A stretch of DNA of 64,000 bases, taken from Trichosporon coremiiforme. Taxonomy: Eukaryota > Basidiomycota > Tremellomycetes > Trichosporonales > Trichosporonaceae. The notes below the pieces were generated by a model. It did not search any database. It was not told the origin of the DNA and worked only from the letters and a program-made list of their open reading frames with translations. Positions 24,534 to 35,255 of this stretch are shown in pieces. The stretch lies in assembly GCA_039545355.1 (NCBI GenBank), contig BCJJ01000023.1:683362-747361 (forward strand), in the 5' to 3' direction. The position numbers and the translations under genes were made by a program. Each line of letters begins with the position of its first letter. The stretch's first letter is position 1.

Positions 24534-24616
24534 TGGACGACTTAGGAATCGAACCAAAGACCTCGTCAACATTAGACAGTGCTAATGACGCGCTCTACCA
24601 ACTGAGCTAGACGCCC
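24534..24616 (-). tRNA. tRNA-Ala(AGC)-like gene with 10-nt intron, imperfect stems
   Basis: On the minus strand the acceptor GGGCGTC faces GTCGTCC and keeps the G3:U70 pair that marks alanine tRNAs, with discriminator A. The D arm is GCTCAGTTGGTAGAGC. The anticodon stem is CGTCA/TGACG, and removal of a 10-nt intron gives the loop TTAGCAT with anticodon AGC, identical to the usual Ala loop. Two mismatches (T-T in the acceptor and T-T in the T stem) are unusual. It could be a functional but divergent gene or an early pseudogene. A Pol III terminator is present. Confidence 0.7.
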
Positions 24617-24946
24617 CGGAACTGATGGCCTAGTTGACAAACGAATATGAGGGAGGGCCCAGAAAATCGCTCAAACTTGCGTAGCGCGGGACTGCGGAGG
24701 TGCGCATCGGCAGAGGCGAGCATCATGCATTGCAGAGTGACGCAGAAACAGCAGGCAAGGGTCCAGTCGAGCTTCTATTATCCTAGCTCGACTACCTTGA
24801 ACATGTTGTCGAACGCGGAATAGCAATGTGCACGCCCCCCGTTGGCCGTTGGCGAGAGGGCAACTCCAAAGCCTCACTAGTGGCAGCTATATTATACATC
24901 GAGTCTACATGTCGTACTCTACAGTGTTCATCTGGTATCTGATGGC
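24617..24946. other. Intergenic region, no gene seen
   Basis: It lies between the tRNA-Ala-like gene and the HIR1 3' end, and would include the HIR1 3' UTR. Confidence 0.5.
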
Positions 24947-27900
24947 TTAGAGCCACTCCTGCTCACTGCCCTGCATCCTCCTGAGGGTGTTGAGCTGCTC
25001 ATTCGCAAACCCGCCGAGGGCCGATGTGTGGCGCATGGCCTGCAGCGCAGCGACAGCGGCGTCGCGTTTAGCGAGGCCCCCCATGACGTTCGGGGTCCAG
25101 TTGGGCTTTCCGGACAGACTGTGGTCAGCTCAACGATCAGGGTTGCCCAGCTTACTAGTAGATTGGGCCCATCAGGTCTGCAATCAGTTCCTCGGCGCGC
25201 TCGCGGAAGTTCTCGTCGCCAAGATACTTGGCATACTGCTTCAGCCAGTGCAGATATTCGTCTTTGGAGCCAAGGAGGCGCGTCGCGTTCAGGCGTGTCT
25301 CGTAGTGGCCTAAGCTGAGCGCCTCGTCCCACCACTTCGGCTTGCTGTGGACCTGGGGCGGATCGGACGGGAACTTCGCCTCGATCTCGGCCAGGATCCA
25401 GCCCGCAGCAGGCGTGCGGCCGCCACGAGCCCTCGTTTCATTGAGAGGGGAGCCCGCCCACCAGGGCGACGCGACCTGAGTCCATGCTCCGACACCCGAG
25501 TCGAACGCCCATCCAGCAGGCTCAGAGGTGACGACCACAGGACATCCGTTGGGGCACACCGAGGCGGCCATCACCTGGAGGGTCGTCGATGAGTCTCCAG
25601 AGGAGGAAGCGACATCGAGAAGATGCCCCATCGATGTCGGGGTGAGGACGACGTGGCCGTGACGAGCATCACTGATGGTCAGCTGGTACAAAAGCGCCTT
25701 CTAGCTCACATTACGCGGACCATGCAGTCGGCAGTGAAAACCATAAGCATGTCCTTAGCGGCGGCAAGCTCTGAAATAGGTGCGGGCAGCTTGAAGGTCG
25801 ACGAGCTGAGGTCAGTTACCTCCAGCGAAAGATCAACTCACTGTCTTCCAGCGGCGGAGTAGACCCGCACGGAACCATCTTCCGACGCGACGGCCGAGAA
25901 GGAAACAGTCGACACAACGGCAAGCGCCGGCGAGGGAATGAAGTCCGTCCACACGTCTTGCTTGTTAATGCTGAGAGACACGGTGTTGCTGCCGCTGTCG
26001 TCCGACGCATTCTCTGCGGTCAGGACACCCTGACCATCCGTCTGCTGCACACGGAGTGCACTCTGGACTGATGGAATGGGGAGCACGTGGCCACTTCCCG
26101 ACGTCTGTCCGCTGAGCACCACACGGGGGGCGCGAATTTCCTCGATGCGAGCGATCGGTCTGCTTGCACCCATGGTCCTTCCCTTGGCTGCCCGGTTGTC
26201 GTCCTCGAAGCCGAACTTGCGCTTGTCGCCGACACGCGAGTCGTCCATGCCAGCGAACATGCTGGCGGTGGCTGCTGATCCTGAGCCAAAGCTGAGGGGC
26301 TCCTCGGCGGCGCGGGAGAAGGCGTCCTGGGCCCCACTGCGAGATGGTGACGTAGCAGGACGTGCAAGTGGTGCACGGCCGCCCATGCTTGGCCGTGGTG
26401 GTCCGTTCGAGCTTGATGCGCCTCCAGTCATAGTACCGGACAGGTTGATGCGGCGTCCTCTCGGTTTGTTACTCTTGCGAGGAATGATGACATTGACATG
26501 TTCTGTTGCACCGGGCGGGGGGGCGGTGAAAGACGATGACACAGACAAGGGCTTGGATGGTGCAATGCGTTTCCGCGTCGATTTGTATCCGTACTCGTCG
26601 AGAATCTTGGACGTCATGTCCGCCTCTGCCAGCTCTGGGAACTCGCCCTCCTCAAACTTGATCGTGCAAATGGTCCCATCCGCTGAGCAGCCGTAGAGCG
26701 TGAGACCGTCGTTCGCCCAGTCGAGGTCGAGCAGCTGACGCATGAAGACGTCGCGGATGACGACGAGCGGCTTGTGCATGGTGTTGCGCCAGATGGAGAT
26801 GTTGTAGTCGTCTGCACCGAGCGCGAGCATGCACGAGGCGTTAACTCTACTTGGCGTCTCGCCCTTCTGGAAGAACAGGCGTGGATTGAATGCGGCAACC
26901 TGAATTGTATTCTGGTGACCGACGAAGGAGATGTTGGATTGCCACCCCTCACGCTCGATGACGGCAGCGACGAACACGGGGCCGTTCATGGCATTCGACG
27001 CAGCGATGAAAGCACCATCGGGAGACCAACTTTCTGTCAGCTAGCGCGCTTCAACTGTATAGCTCACCTCAGACGGCGGAAGAAGGTCGACTGCGGAGAC
27101 AGCTCGAATGGCTTGCTGATGACCTGCACCTCCTGCCAAGTCTCCGTGTTCCAGATGCGCACCGTCTTGTCGTCGGACTGTGAATGGTTAGGGAACACGG
27201 CAAGCACATAACCAACCTGGGTAGCAAGGTAATTCCCGACGGGGTCCCAAGTAACGCCCTTCACAAAACCCTGGTGCGTGTCGATCGTCTTGATACGCTC
27301 TGCGTGGTAAGCAAGCATCCGATATGACCACGAACCGAAAGTGAATCCGTCCCAGATGATGATCTTGGAGTCAAGGCCGACAGAGGCCAGCATCGAGTCG
27401 TCGCGGGACCATGCGCAGTCGACGACATCGGCGACGTGCCCGACTAAGCGGCGGAGCGCCTTCCAATTCTCGACGTTGACTTCCTCGGACCCGAACACCC
27501 TCCCTCCACCCGAAGGATCGAGGTCCCACACAAGGAGCACGGCGTCGTCACTCCCACTCGCGAGGTAACGGCCATGGTGCGCCCAACGCACAGTCAAGAC
27601 TGGACCGGTATGCGCCGACATCGTGCAGAGCAGCTTGTGGTTCGCCTCGTTCTCGGCCGCCTCAGCATCCAGGATCGGGAGCGTTGACCAGATCTTGACC
27701 TTGTTGTCTGTTAGCGGCCATGAATGAGGAGGCAGTGTTGTGAAAGTGTTACGAGGAAGGAGGATCATGTCAGCGTGAGATCGAGATATTGGCAGCTGGG
27801 ACTCACCTTGACCACCGGTCGCCAGACGCGTTCCATCGGGATGCACGGAGAGGGAGTAGATGGGGCTCTTCGTCTTCTTCTCGCCTGATTGTCAGCTTCG

Positions 27901-27959
27901 CGGTATCGGAACAGCTCACCAGCCGCATGCTCGACCCAATTGGGCTTGATGACCCTCAT
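24947..27959 (-). CDS. HIR1: Histone chaperone Hir1/HIRA
   Basis: Subunit of the HIR complex that deposits H3-H4 outside S phase and represses histone genes. Eight exons (27959-27920, 27884-27807, 27707-27217, 27177-27068, 27029-25842, 25805-25710, 25674-25156, 25118-24947) give 897 residues with consistent phase. The N-terminal WD40 propeller (about 1-380) starts MRVIKPNWVEH, continues with YSLSVHPDGTRLATGGQ and has units such as LVGHVADVVDCAWSRDDSML. A disordered Ser/Pro/Arg-rich middle (about 400-570), where the HIRA B-domain lies in other species, contains VNVIIPRKSNKPRGRR. The C-terminal Hira domain has PWWAGSPLN and ends QGSEQEWL. It is divergent from MIS12 over 258 bp. Confidence 0.93.
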
Positions 27960-28217
27960 GGCTGGCGGATTCCTCTTGGTTGTTGCGGTTGTTGCAGTGG
28001 ACGTTGTTCCGATCGACGCCTCTGTTCCTCCTGGCGCAGCCTTAGGCTTGGAATGCCGGCCATCAGCGGCTAGTAGTCCGGTGCCACACGTCATTGGGAT
28101 TCCTCACGGATGCAATTCAATCATCCACCCGGCTGAGTCTGCGCTATCGTGTAAACAAAGGGTTTATGAGGCCTCCACTCCGCCTTCCTCCACCACCAGA
28201 CCACACCTCGACGAGAA
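27960..28217. promoter_or_regulatory. Shared divergent promoter of HIR1 and MIS12
   Basis: Only 258 bp separate the two start codons on opposite strands, so both 5' leaders and promoters lie here. No TATA box is evident. Confidence 0.6.
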
Positions 28218-29421
28218 ATGTCGCAGCCCCGCAAGTCCGTCTCGAGCCGGCGGCGCTCCGTCGTCGAGAAGGCCGAGTCGACAACGCCGACACCAGCAGC
28301 CAAGGAGCCGTCGCAGGTCGCGAGCTCGTCGAAGGTCACGTTAGACATGCCGCCGCTCGACGTGCCGGAGTCGATTACGTGGGACTACACGCCGCCAGAG
28401 CACCGGCCAGTGCAGGAGCTGAGCGAGGACGACAAGGACCGCTTGGTTCATGAGGTGAGCACCTCCACTTTACCTCCTGTCTTAGCTATGGTCCACGCAA
28501 GCTCTAAACTGACATCAGCTCTTGAACTTTGCGCCGTTCAACGTGCTGCACGATATTGCGGAGCATGCGCGGTCCTTGATCTATCCGACGGTCACGAGCG
28601 TAGAGCAGTGGGCGCAGATGATGGCATCGGGGCGGCCAGAGTTTGAGCGCGAGGCTGAGGCGGGCTCATACGCTCTCGAGACATTGCTCGAGCAACAGGT
28701 GGACAAGGCGTTCGACAAGTTCACAGCATACGCGCTGCGCAACATTTTCTCCGTGCCAGATGGAGTGGAGCTGGTCATGGTGAGTGGAGCGAGCGCAGAG
28801 AGAGCTCTGAAGGAAGCCCAGATTCTCAATGCTGCAGAGCTTGGACATCGTAGCTGACAGCAGCCCTGGCACAAAGGCATCGACTTCACGCGCGCGCAGC
28901 AAGTCGTGGACAACGGTGGCGAACAAATCTTACAAGGACGGCTCGACGATCTGCGCGCTAAAATAGAGCAGGCGAAGTACGCGCGGCACCGGCTAATCCT
29001 AGCCGAAGCGGTGCTGGACAAGAAGCTGCGCATAGCCGAGATGCGTCGGAAGGAGGTCGGATTCGTGAACGACCTCATAGTCGAGGCTGGACGTGAGTCA
29101 ATCTGTTGCAGAAAGCTAGCAATGGTTGGGTGCTAGCTGACAACAGTGCACCCGCTTAACGAGCACACGCGCGGCATCGCCTCGTCCCTTTCCTCTCTGC
29201 ACTCGCGACTCGCGTCCCTCGACCCGGCCCACGTGCCTGTCCCAACGACAGGCGGCGAGACGGATGCCTGGGAGGCAGGGCGACAGGCGTACCTCCGCTG
29301 GGCCCTTGGACGAGCCATGGCAGAGCACGGCGACCGGGGCGCGGACGAACTGGCTCAGATCGAGAAGGAAGTCGAGGAGGTTGGAGACGTGGCGGATCTG
29401 GAGGCGCAAACGAGGCGGTAG
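28218..29421 (+). CDS. MTW1: Mis12/Mtw1 kinetochore protein
   Basis: Member of the Mis12 (MIND) complex that links the inner kinetochore to Ndc80. Exons 28218-28454, 28519-28779, 28864-29092 and 29147-29421 give 333 residues. A basic Ser-rich N-terminus with an RRRSVVEK patch is followed by the Mis12 domain (about residues 75-240), starting HELLNFAPFNVLHDIAEHA. It continues with long helices of coiled-coil type such as LDDLRAKIEQAKYARHRLI. The last third is helical and acidic, ending EEVGDVADLEAQTRR. The exon 3 acceptor contains CAG twice in a row, so a one-residue variant is possible. With DUO1 7 kb away, two kinetochore genes lie in the same neighbourhood. Identity rests on the domain start pattern and helical layout. 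Confidence 0.8.
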
Positions 29422-29634
29422 CACCGCTGATGGCTGCAGTCTGACAGCTGAAGCGAGCCGGAATGATCCGCGCCCTGGCTCCCTTTGTCCGGTGAGGTAA
29501 TTCCATGCCTTGTGAGGCGGTTGTAGGTGTTTCTTGGGACCTGGTAAAAAGGAGAGCTGTATGTCTTGAAAATGTACATCTAGTGATATCCCAAACTCTA
29601 CAAGGTCTATGATCCGACACCTCTCTCGGTGCGG

Positions 29635-31582
29635 CTAAGTGGCCATGACAGCGACGAGGCGGAAGTGACTCGCGTCCGGCTCCAGGGGATGGCTCGAGTT
29701 GGCGGCAATCTCGCAGGTAACGTAGTGCGCTCCCTTCGTGACGCGCTGGTCGATGTACTTGACGCTGGTCTTGTTAGCGAGGGAGAACCTTGATGGCGGA
29801 ACACTGTGCTCCTCAACGTCACTTACACAGCCATATTGTATGCGCGCGACCAGTATCCGGGCAACCGTACTGCGCCCTTCTCGTTATCGTCGACCCAGCA
29901 CAGCGCGTCGCCGAGCGAGTACTGCGCCGAACGGAAGTAGTAAATCGCCACGCTTGGGTCAGCTCATGTTCTTCTCGAAGCTACTCAAGCAGGCAAGAAA
30001 CTACTCACCGACCAGCGTTGACCTGGATGTCAACCGTGATCCTACTTCCCGGCGTGTCGCTGATCCAGTAATGCTTCTCGTCGTGCCAGTCCCAGGCCAT
30101 CCACCCGTCCGCGATCCGTGGAGCCATGGGGTGCTCCTTGTCGTTCGCGTCGGCGCAGAACGGCTTAGGCTGCAGCGTGTGCAGCACCTTGTCGCCCGTC
30201 TCGGGGTCGGACTGCTCGGGGTCCACGAACAGCTCGAGAGGCGTGAACATGCCCAGACTCCGGACTGCGTACGGAGACGTCGGGAGGGCGAAGTGCCGCT
30301 TCTCGTCCCCGATCGCGTGCATTTCCTCGAGGGACCAGGTGCGCTCCCAGTCGTCCGGGACGCGCGTCCAGTCGATACTCCCGGGCGGCTGGGCGACGTT
30401 CTCGTCGACCTCGACGAAGAAGGTCGACGGCTCTGTCGACGCGAGGGTCAGTTTCGGGTCCGGCACGCTCGGCAGTCCATGCCGCGCGAGCTCGCACAGT
30501 TGTCCCTCGAGATAGCTGATGGCGATGTCTGCTAAGAGCCTGTGTCCACGAGCGTTAGGGTGCAGCCGGTCTGAAAGGAAAAATGCCTCGGCCGTGCTCT
30601 TCGGGTATCGTGCGTAGTGGTCGAAAATGAATCGCTTCAGCGACACGTACGGCACGTCGAAGTAGTTCGCGATCGGGACGTGGAACACCTGCGGGTCCGC
30701 CCAGCCCTGCTCCTGGGCAACCTTCGGCGCCCAAGCTCCCAGGATGAGGAGTGCCGGCTGATTTGGCAACTCGAGCAGGACGCGGATCAGTTGGTCGAAG
30801 AAGTGCATATAGATCGTGTCGCTGGGATCAGCTGACAGAGGAGAGAAGTGTTACTCACGCCTGGTCGTTCACGTCGAATTCGAGTATGATCAAATCCGCG
30901 TTCTTGGCGAGATGGTGCGTCTTTTGTCAGCTCCGTGCCATGCCTTGCAGCTCACCCCACAGAAAGCAAAGTAGCTGCTATCAATACCTCCAATCGCCGA
31001 GTTGACCGTGTTGATCCGCGACTGCTGTCAGCTTCCAGGCGCTCTGTTAGCTCACATTCGGGAACGTCTCCTTGAACCACTCGTTCACGACTGAGTGATA
31101 GCACCCCGGCCCAGCGGGGTCGCCCTCAGGATGCTCGGGGGTCGGGTGCACGCCACGGCATGCCGATACTGAGCGTCAGCTTTTCTCTTCTCATCTAGCT
31201 GTCCAAACATACCGCTTCCGCCAAGCACGCCAATGGTCAGGTCAGTCCCCTGATTCAGCCTCGCGAGGAGGTTCCGCATCCTCGCCCCGCTCCCTTCAAC
31301 GAGCTTCGACGCTCTCAACGCATGTTCGCCGTAGATATCGCATAGATGCCGCCCCCGCTCCGTGGTGCCGCAGATGCAATCTGGCAAGTATGCGGTCTCT
31401 GGCACCGGCTCCTTCGGGTTGATCTGTAGCTGCACCTTGGGCAGCGCGGGTAGGTCGGGCAGCGACTCGTAGTGCGGCGACAGGTGCGCGTAGAACACAA
31501 GCATTGAGGCAGGCACGAACAGGGCCAGGAGCCAGACGTACCGCCTCAGCCGCCTGGGATTGACCACCATGTCGGAGGTCAT
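29635..31582 (-). CDS. Type II membrane protein with SGNH/GDSL-hydrolase-like domain
   Basis: Exons 31582-31213, 31168-31056, 31021-30956, 30920-30859, 30821-30009, 29952-29827 and 29764-29635 give 559 residues. Residues about 12-33 are a signal anchor, RRYVWLLALFVPASMLVFY, so the rest should face the Golgi/ER lumen or outside. The SGNH blocks can be followed: VLGGSVSACRG (block I with GGS instead of GDS), SAIGGIDSSYF (block II), LEFDVND (block III) and LSDRLHPNARGH (block V, Asp and His). The C-terminal half is a beta-rich region with Trp/Tyr-rich stretches such as ADGWMAWDWHDEKHYW. An esterase acting on glycans is plausible, but no substrate can be named. Exon 3 has tandem CAG acceptors (one extra Gln possible). 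Confidence 0.8.
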
Positions 31583-32208
31583 CGTGAGGTGCGGCCGTGA
31601 GCGAGTGACCGGCGCAGGCGGCGTAAGGAGGACGAAGCCGGGATCTGGGCGAGATGACTTGGCAAGTGGAGGTCGCTGATGGTACGTTCTCGGTCGGTTC
31701 CCTGTCGATATCCGCTGTTGTCGAGATGAGTGCGAACAGTCGAAAGGGGCGAAAGCAAGTGGTTCTGTAGTTCTTGCTGCGAGGTGAACGGGGAGGTTGG
31801 AGTTAGAGAGGTGGTGACTTTGCGGTCGACATTGAAGATGCCGAATCACGAAATTAACTGAATCGGCTGATAACGCCCAGTCAGGGGCCCAACGTCTGCC
31901 GCCGGGCCAGGCCTTAAGCACTATGGGCACAAACGTCGAGAAGAGCATCGACGCGCGATTCAGCTTCGCCGTGTACCATTCCGGCCGAACTGACTGCGAT
32001 CTGTGATATATGTGCATGTACTGAGCTCTGAAGCAGTAGTGTGCACTCCAAAGGTGAATGTAGGCTTACTCGCGCCCGTATCAGTGACTGTCAGTCGCGA
32101 CTCAGATCGCCGCCGGCATGCATGTTACACTTCATTCATTCGGACAACTTATTATGCAATGGCTTCTGCGCACAGGTACACGCTATGGACACGGACACCA
32201 CTCAGAGC
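31583..32208. other. Intergenic region, no gene seen
   Basis: It lies between two minus-strand genes and must include the promoter of the SGNH-like gene and the 3' UTR of the Q/N-rich gene. Confidence 0.5.
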
Positions 32209-34016
32209 TTAGATGTTGGGCTCATCGTCGTTGTTGTTCGACGTGAAGCCGAGGTTCTGTCCCCTGAACTGCGAGTTGACGTCCTGGCCGTCCTCTGCGC
32301 ATAGTTAGCACCGACCGTTTACGAACCTAAAGCTAGCTGAGCCTCAGGAGCTACTCACCGCCGTCCTTGCGGTAACCGGGGGTGCTCGCGCCAGTCTTGA
32401 TGCCGGAGTTGTCAAAGTCGTCCGAGCCGTCGCAGTTGGCCGAGTTGTCGGCCGCGCCCATCTGGTTCTGGTCTGTCAGTTTGCGTGAAAGAACACTTGA
32501 AGCTCCGAGCGGGAGGCAGCGATGAGGCTCAAGGGCTACGGCGGCCATGCTCCTATGACACCTGCAGCCGCCGCCACCACCGCCTCGATCCCTGTCGTCG
32601 TCGCCCTCGGCGGCCCAATCAACTCACAGCGCGCGAGTAGGCAGAGCCCTGGGCGTTACGTCCAAAGCCACCAGAGGCGGAGCCTGCTACGTCAGCGTGC
32701 CACTCATGCAAAGTGGAGAGGGAGTGGTTCAAGCGATTTTTCTTCATTCGAGGAAGGTTCTGCGCATCATTGCGGCAGCGCGGGGCGTTGAGCTCCAAAA
32801 ACCGTCGCATCTGGACGCCCTGCCCTGCCTGTTTCCCCTTCCTTCTGGTCAAAAATGCGCTTCTTGTGTGGTGCGATCTGTGTGTGCCCCGCGTTCCTCG
32901 CGGTCCTCCTTCCTCCGGCCCTCCGGCCCGATGCTCGGCGCCTCGCCTCATACTACTTTCAAGCTCGCTCAGACTGCATCAGATGATGAACGCCGCTGTG
33001 CAAACTCGTTGCCCCGGACAGAGATAGAAAGGAAGATGAATGATACTACGGAAAGATGGTGAGCTTACGCACTGTCGTTGGCGCCGTAGCCAGAGTAGTT
33101 GGACTCCTTGTTCTCCTCCTGGGTCGAGTTCAGGGGGTTGCCCTGCGAGTCCTTGGCGAGGTTGCCGCCGAAGCCCTGGCCGGTGACGGCGCCGTACTGG
33201 CCCTGCTGGCCGAACTGGCCCTCAGAGACCTGGGGCTGCTGCGAGTTGTTGCCGGACATGTTGTCGTTGTTGTTGTTCTGGTTGTTGTTGTTCTGGTTGT
33301 CGTTGTTCTGGTTGTTGTTGTTGTTGTTGTTGTTGTTCTGGTTCTGGTTGTCGTTGTTGTACGACGACTGGTTGTTCTGCTGCTGCTGCTGCTGCTGCTG
33401 CTGGTTGTTCTGGTTGTTCTGCTGGTTCTGCTGGTTCTGAGCCTGGTTGGGGTTGATGCCAAGGAAGCCTTCGACGGTCTTGATGTCGACGCCGGTCTGT
33501 CTTGGTCAGTGGGTGGATGAGAGGATAAGTGGGTGTTGTGAGACGCACGTAGCTTTCTGTTATGTGTCAGCTGGCAGCTCGGCAATGCGGGGGAGGGGTT
33601 CGGTGAGGTCACAGGTCACGTTGTGTGTGGAGTCCGGGTCGGAGGAACGCGAGGAGCCGGCCGGTTGGCTGGTTTGACCGTCCGGCTAAAGTGGGGGACG
33701 TGGGACACTCACTGAACTGCTCGCCGTACTTGTTGGTGATCTCCTGGCCCTTCTCAGACGCAAGGAACTCCTGCGCCTTACCCGACTTGATGAAGTCCTG
33801 CGCCTGGTTGAGAAGCTGCAGGTTAGCTACCGCGCTGTCGTCCTGCTGTGCTGCCGTGCTCTCGTTGTTGGTTGCGTCATATCACCGCACAAACAAAGGC
33901 ACACCGCAGAGGCACGCGAAGGTTAGGGTTCGCCGCCTTTCAGCTGTGTCTCTGCCTGTGCCCCGCAGCTCATACGTAATCCAGGATCCACGTCACAGAG
34001 TACTCACGTTGTCCAT
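32209..34016 (-). CDS. Q/N-rich prion-like protein of unknown function
   Basis: Exons 34016-34008, 33815-33713, 33556-33549 (8 nt), 33496-33073, 32683-32628, 32467-32359 and 32294-32209 join in frame (about 264 residues). The N-terminus is helical: MDNLLNQAQDFIKSGKAQ, EFLASEKGQEITNKYGEQF, then KSYTGVDIKTVEGFLGINP. A Gln/Asn tract of about 60 residues follows, with nearly uninterrupted Q9 and N9 runs, like yeast prion domains. The C-terminal half is Gly/Asn/Ser-rich and acidic at the end (NNNDDEPNI). No transmembrane segment or signal peptide is visible. The GTGCGT donor of exon 4 was chosen because only it keeps the frame open. I recognise no family; membership in stress or assembly granules is only a possibility. 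Confidence 0.75.
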
Positions 34017-35255
34017 CGTGAAAGGTGTGCGTGTACGTGGCGGTGGTGAGGAGAGTAGTTCAGATAGAGAGGAAGACGGGGACGCCTACGTGCATAAGTA
34101 GTACTGGCCCCTACTGGGCTGGCAAGCGGAAAGTGCAGCCTATGGGCTTAGAAAGAGTGCCGATCCTCTCGATCTTTCCGACGACAGTGCGCCAAAGTTG
34201 GCCTTGCTGGCCCTTGGGACGCTCGTCCAGAGCGCCTCACGAGCTACTGCGCACGTACACGCACCAATCGTCTTGTTCGATCGTGCTCCTAACTTCAAGC
34301 CAAATGCAGCCAGAGCGGTCCGTGAGTCAGGCAACCTCAGGCATAGGCAGGCAGCATCAGGTGGATCGCCTGCGTCAGGGCTGAGCTCTGCCGGATGGCG
34401 GCCGCCTGATTGGACCACCCGTACTCTCAACATTCTCTGCACCCGCCAGTCCCATCACCAGAGGTTATTTGCGATACTGGCGTGCCCACTTGAGCATCCC
34501 TCGCGTGAGTCTGCAGATGCCTGGCAAGTCTGACGATAGGTCACGTCTGCATGTTGTAATCCTGCAGAGAGGCACAGCGGCCGTACGACGGTGGGGGAAG
34601 ATGTGTGCCGGTATCGCGAGAACACACTGTCGAATTCTCCCGCCTCGTATATACCCCAGGGCAGAGACAGAGCACGGGCCGTCGATCAAGTGCTCAACCA
34701 CCGCCCCCGCGCGCATGGGGCTTAGACGCGTCGACCGTGTTCCCACTATCGTTCCAGTCAACCGAGCTAGCAAAGCGAACTGTAACGATGTCACCCTTGA
34801 CTGAGTGAGCGGAACCAGGCCTGGCTCCCTGTGCTATCGTCGGGTGCCTCGCATGCCTCGAACATTACATATTAACGGCTGCTCGAGTTCTCAGCTGCAT
34901 CGGTCACGAGATTTGCCTCAGACGCCTCAAACATGACTGGCCCACAATACAGCACACCACGCCGTCCGAGTCAATGCGTTCCGGAAACACGGCATGCCAT
35001 CTCATTGGCGGAGATCTGCAGATCATCACTCAACGTCACCTCAGCACGGACAGAAGGCCAAACTCCGCGGCAAAGGTGGCAATACCCACGCGACTTCTGC
35101 GTGGCGGGATTATGATATTTCCGCCACGTGAGCGTCATGGCGAGCAGGCGCGCTGACGCATGATCTCAGCTAGACGTAGCGTTCATTGACGTCGATTCTA
35201 CGAGCATCCAAGCCATCCCTCTCGTCCTTATAACCACATAGACAACTGGGCAACG
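34017..35255. other. Divergent intergenic region upstream of RPN8, no gene seen
   Basis: It holds promoters of the prion-like gene and RPN8. At 35075-35082 the word GGTGGCAA matches eight of nine bases of the yeast proteasome-associated control element (GGTGGCAAA), about 180 bp before the RPN8 start. Confidence 0.5.

Noticed and set aside
33056..33520. Plus-strand open frame almost only of Val and Leu
   Set aside because: It is the antisense of the Gln/Asn repeat tract of the minus-strand gene; simple repeats keep all frames open.
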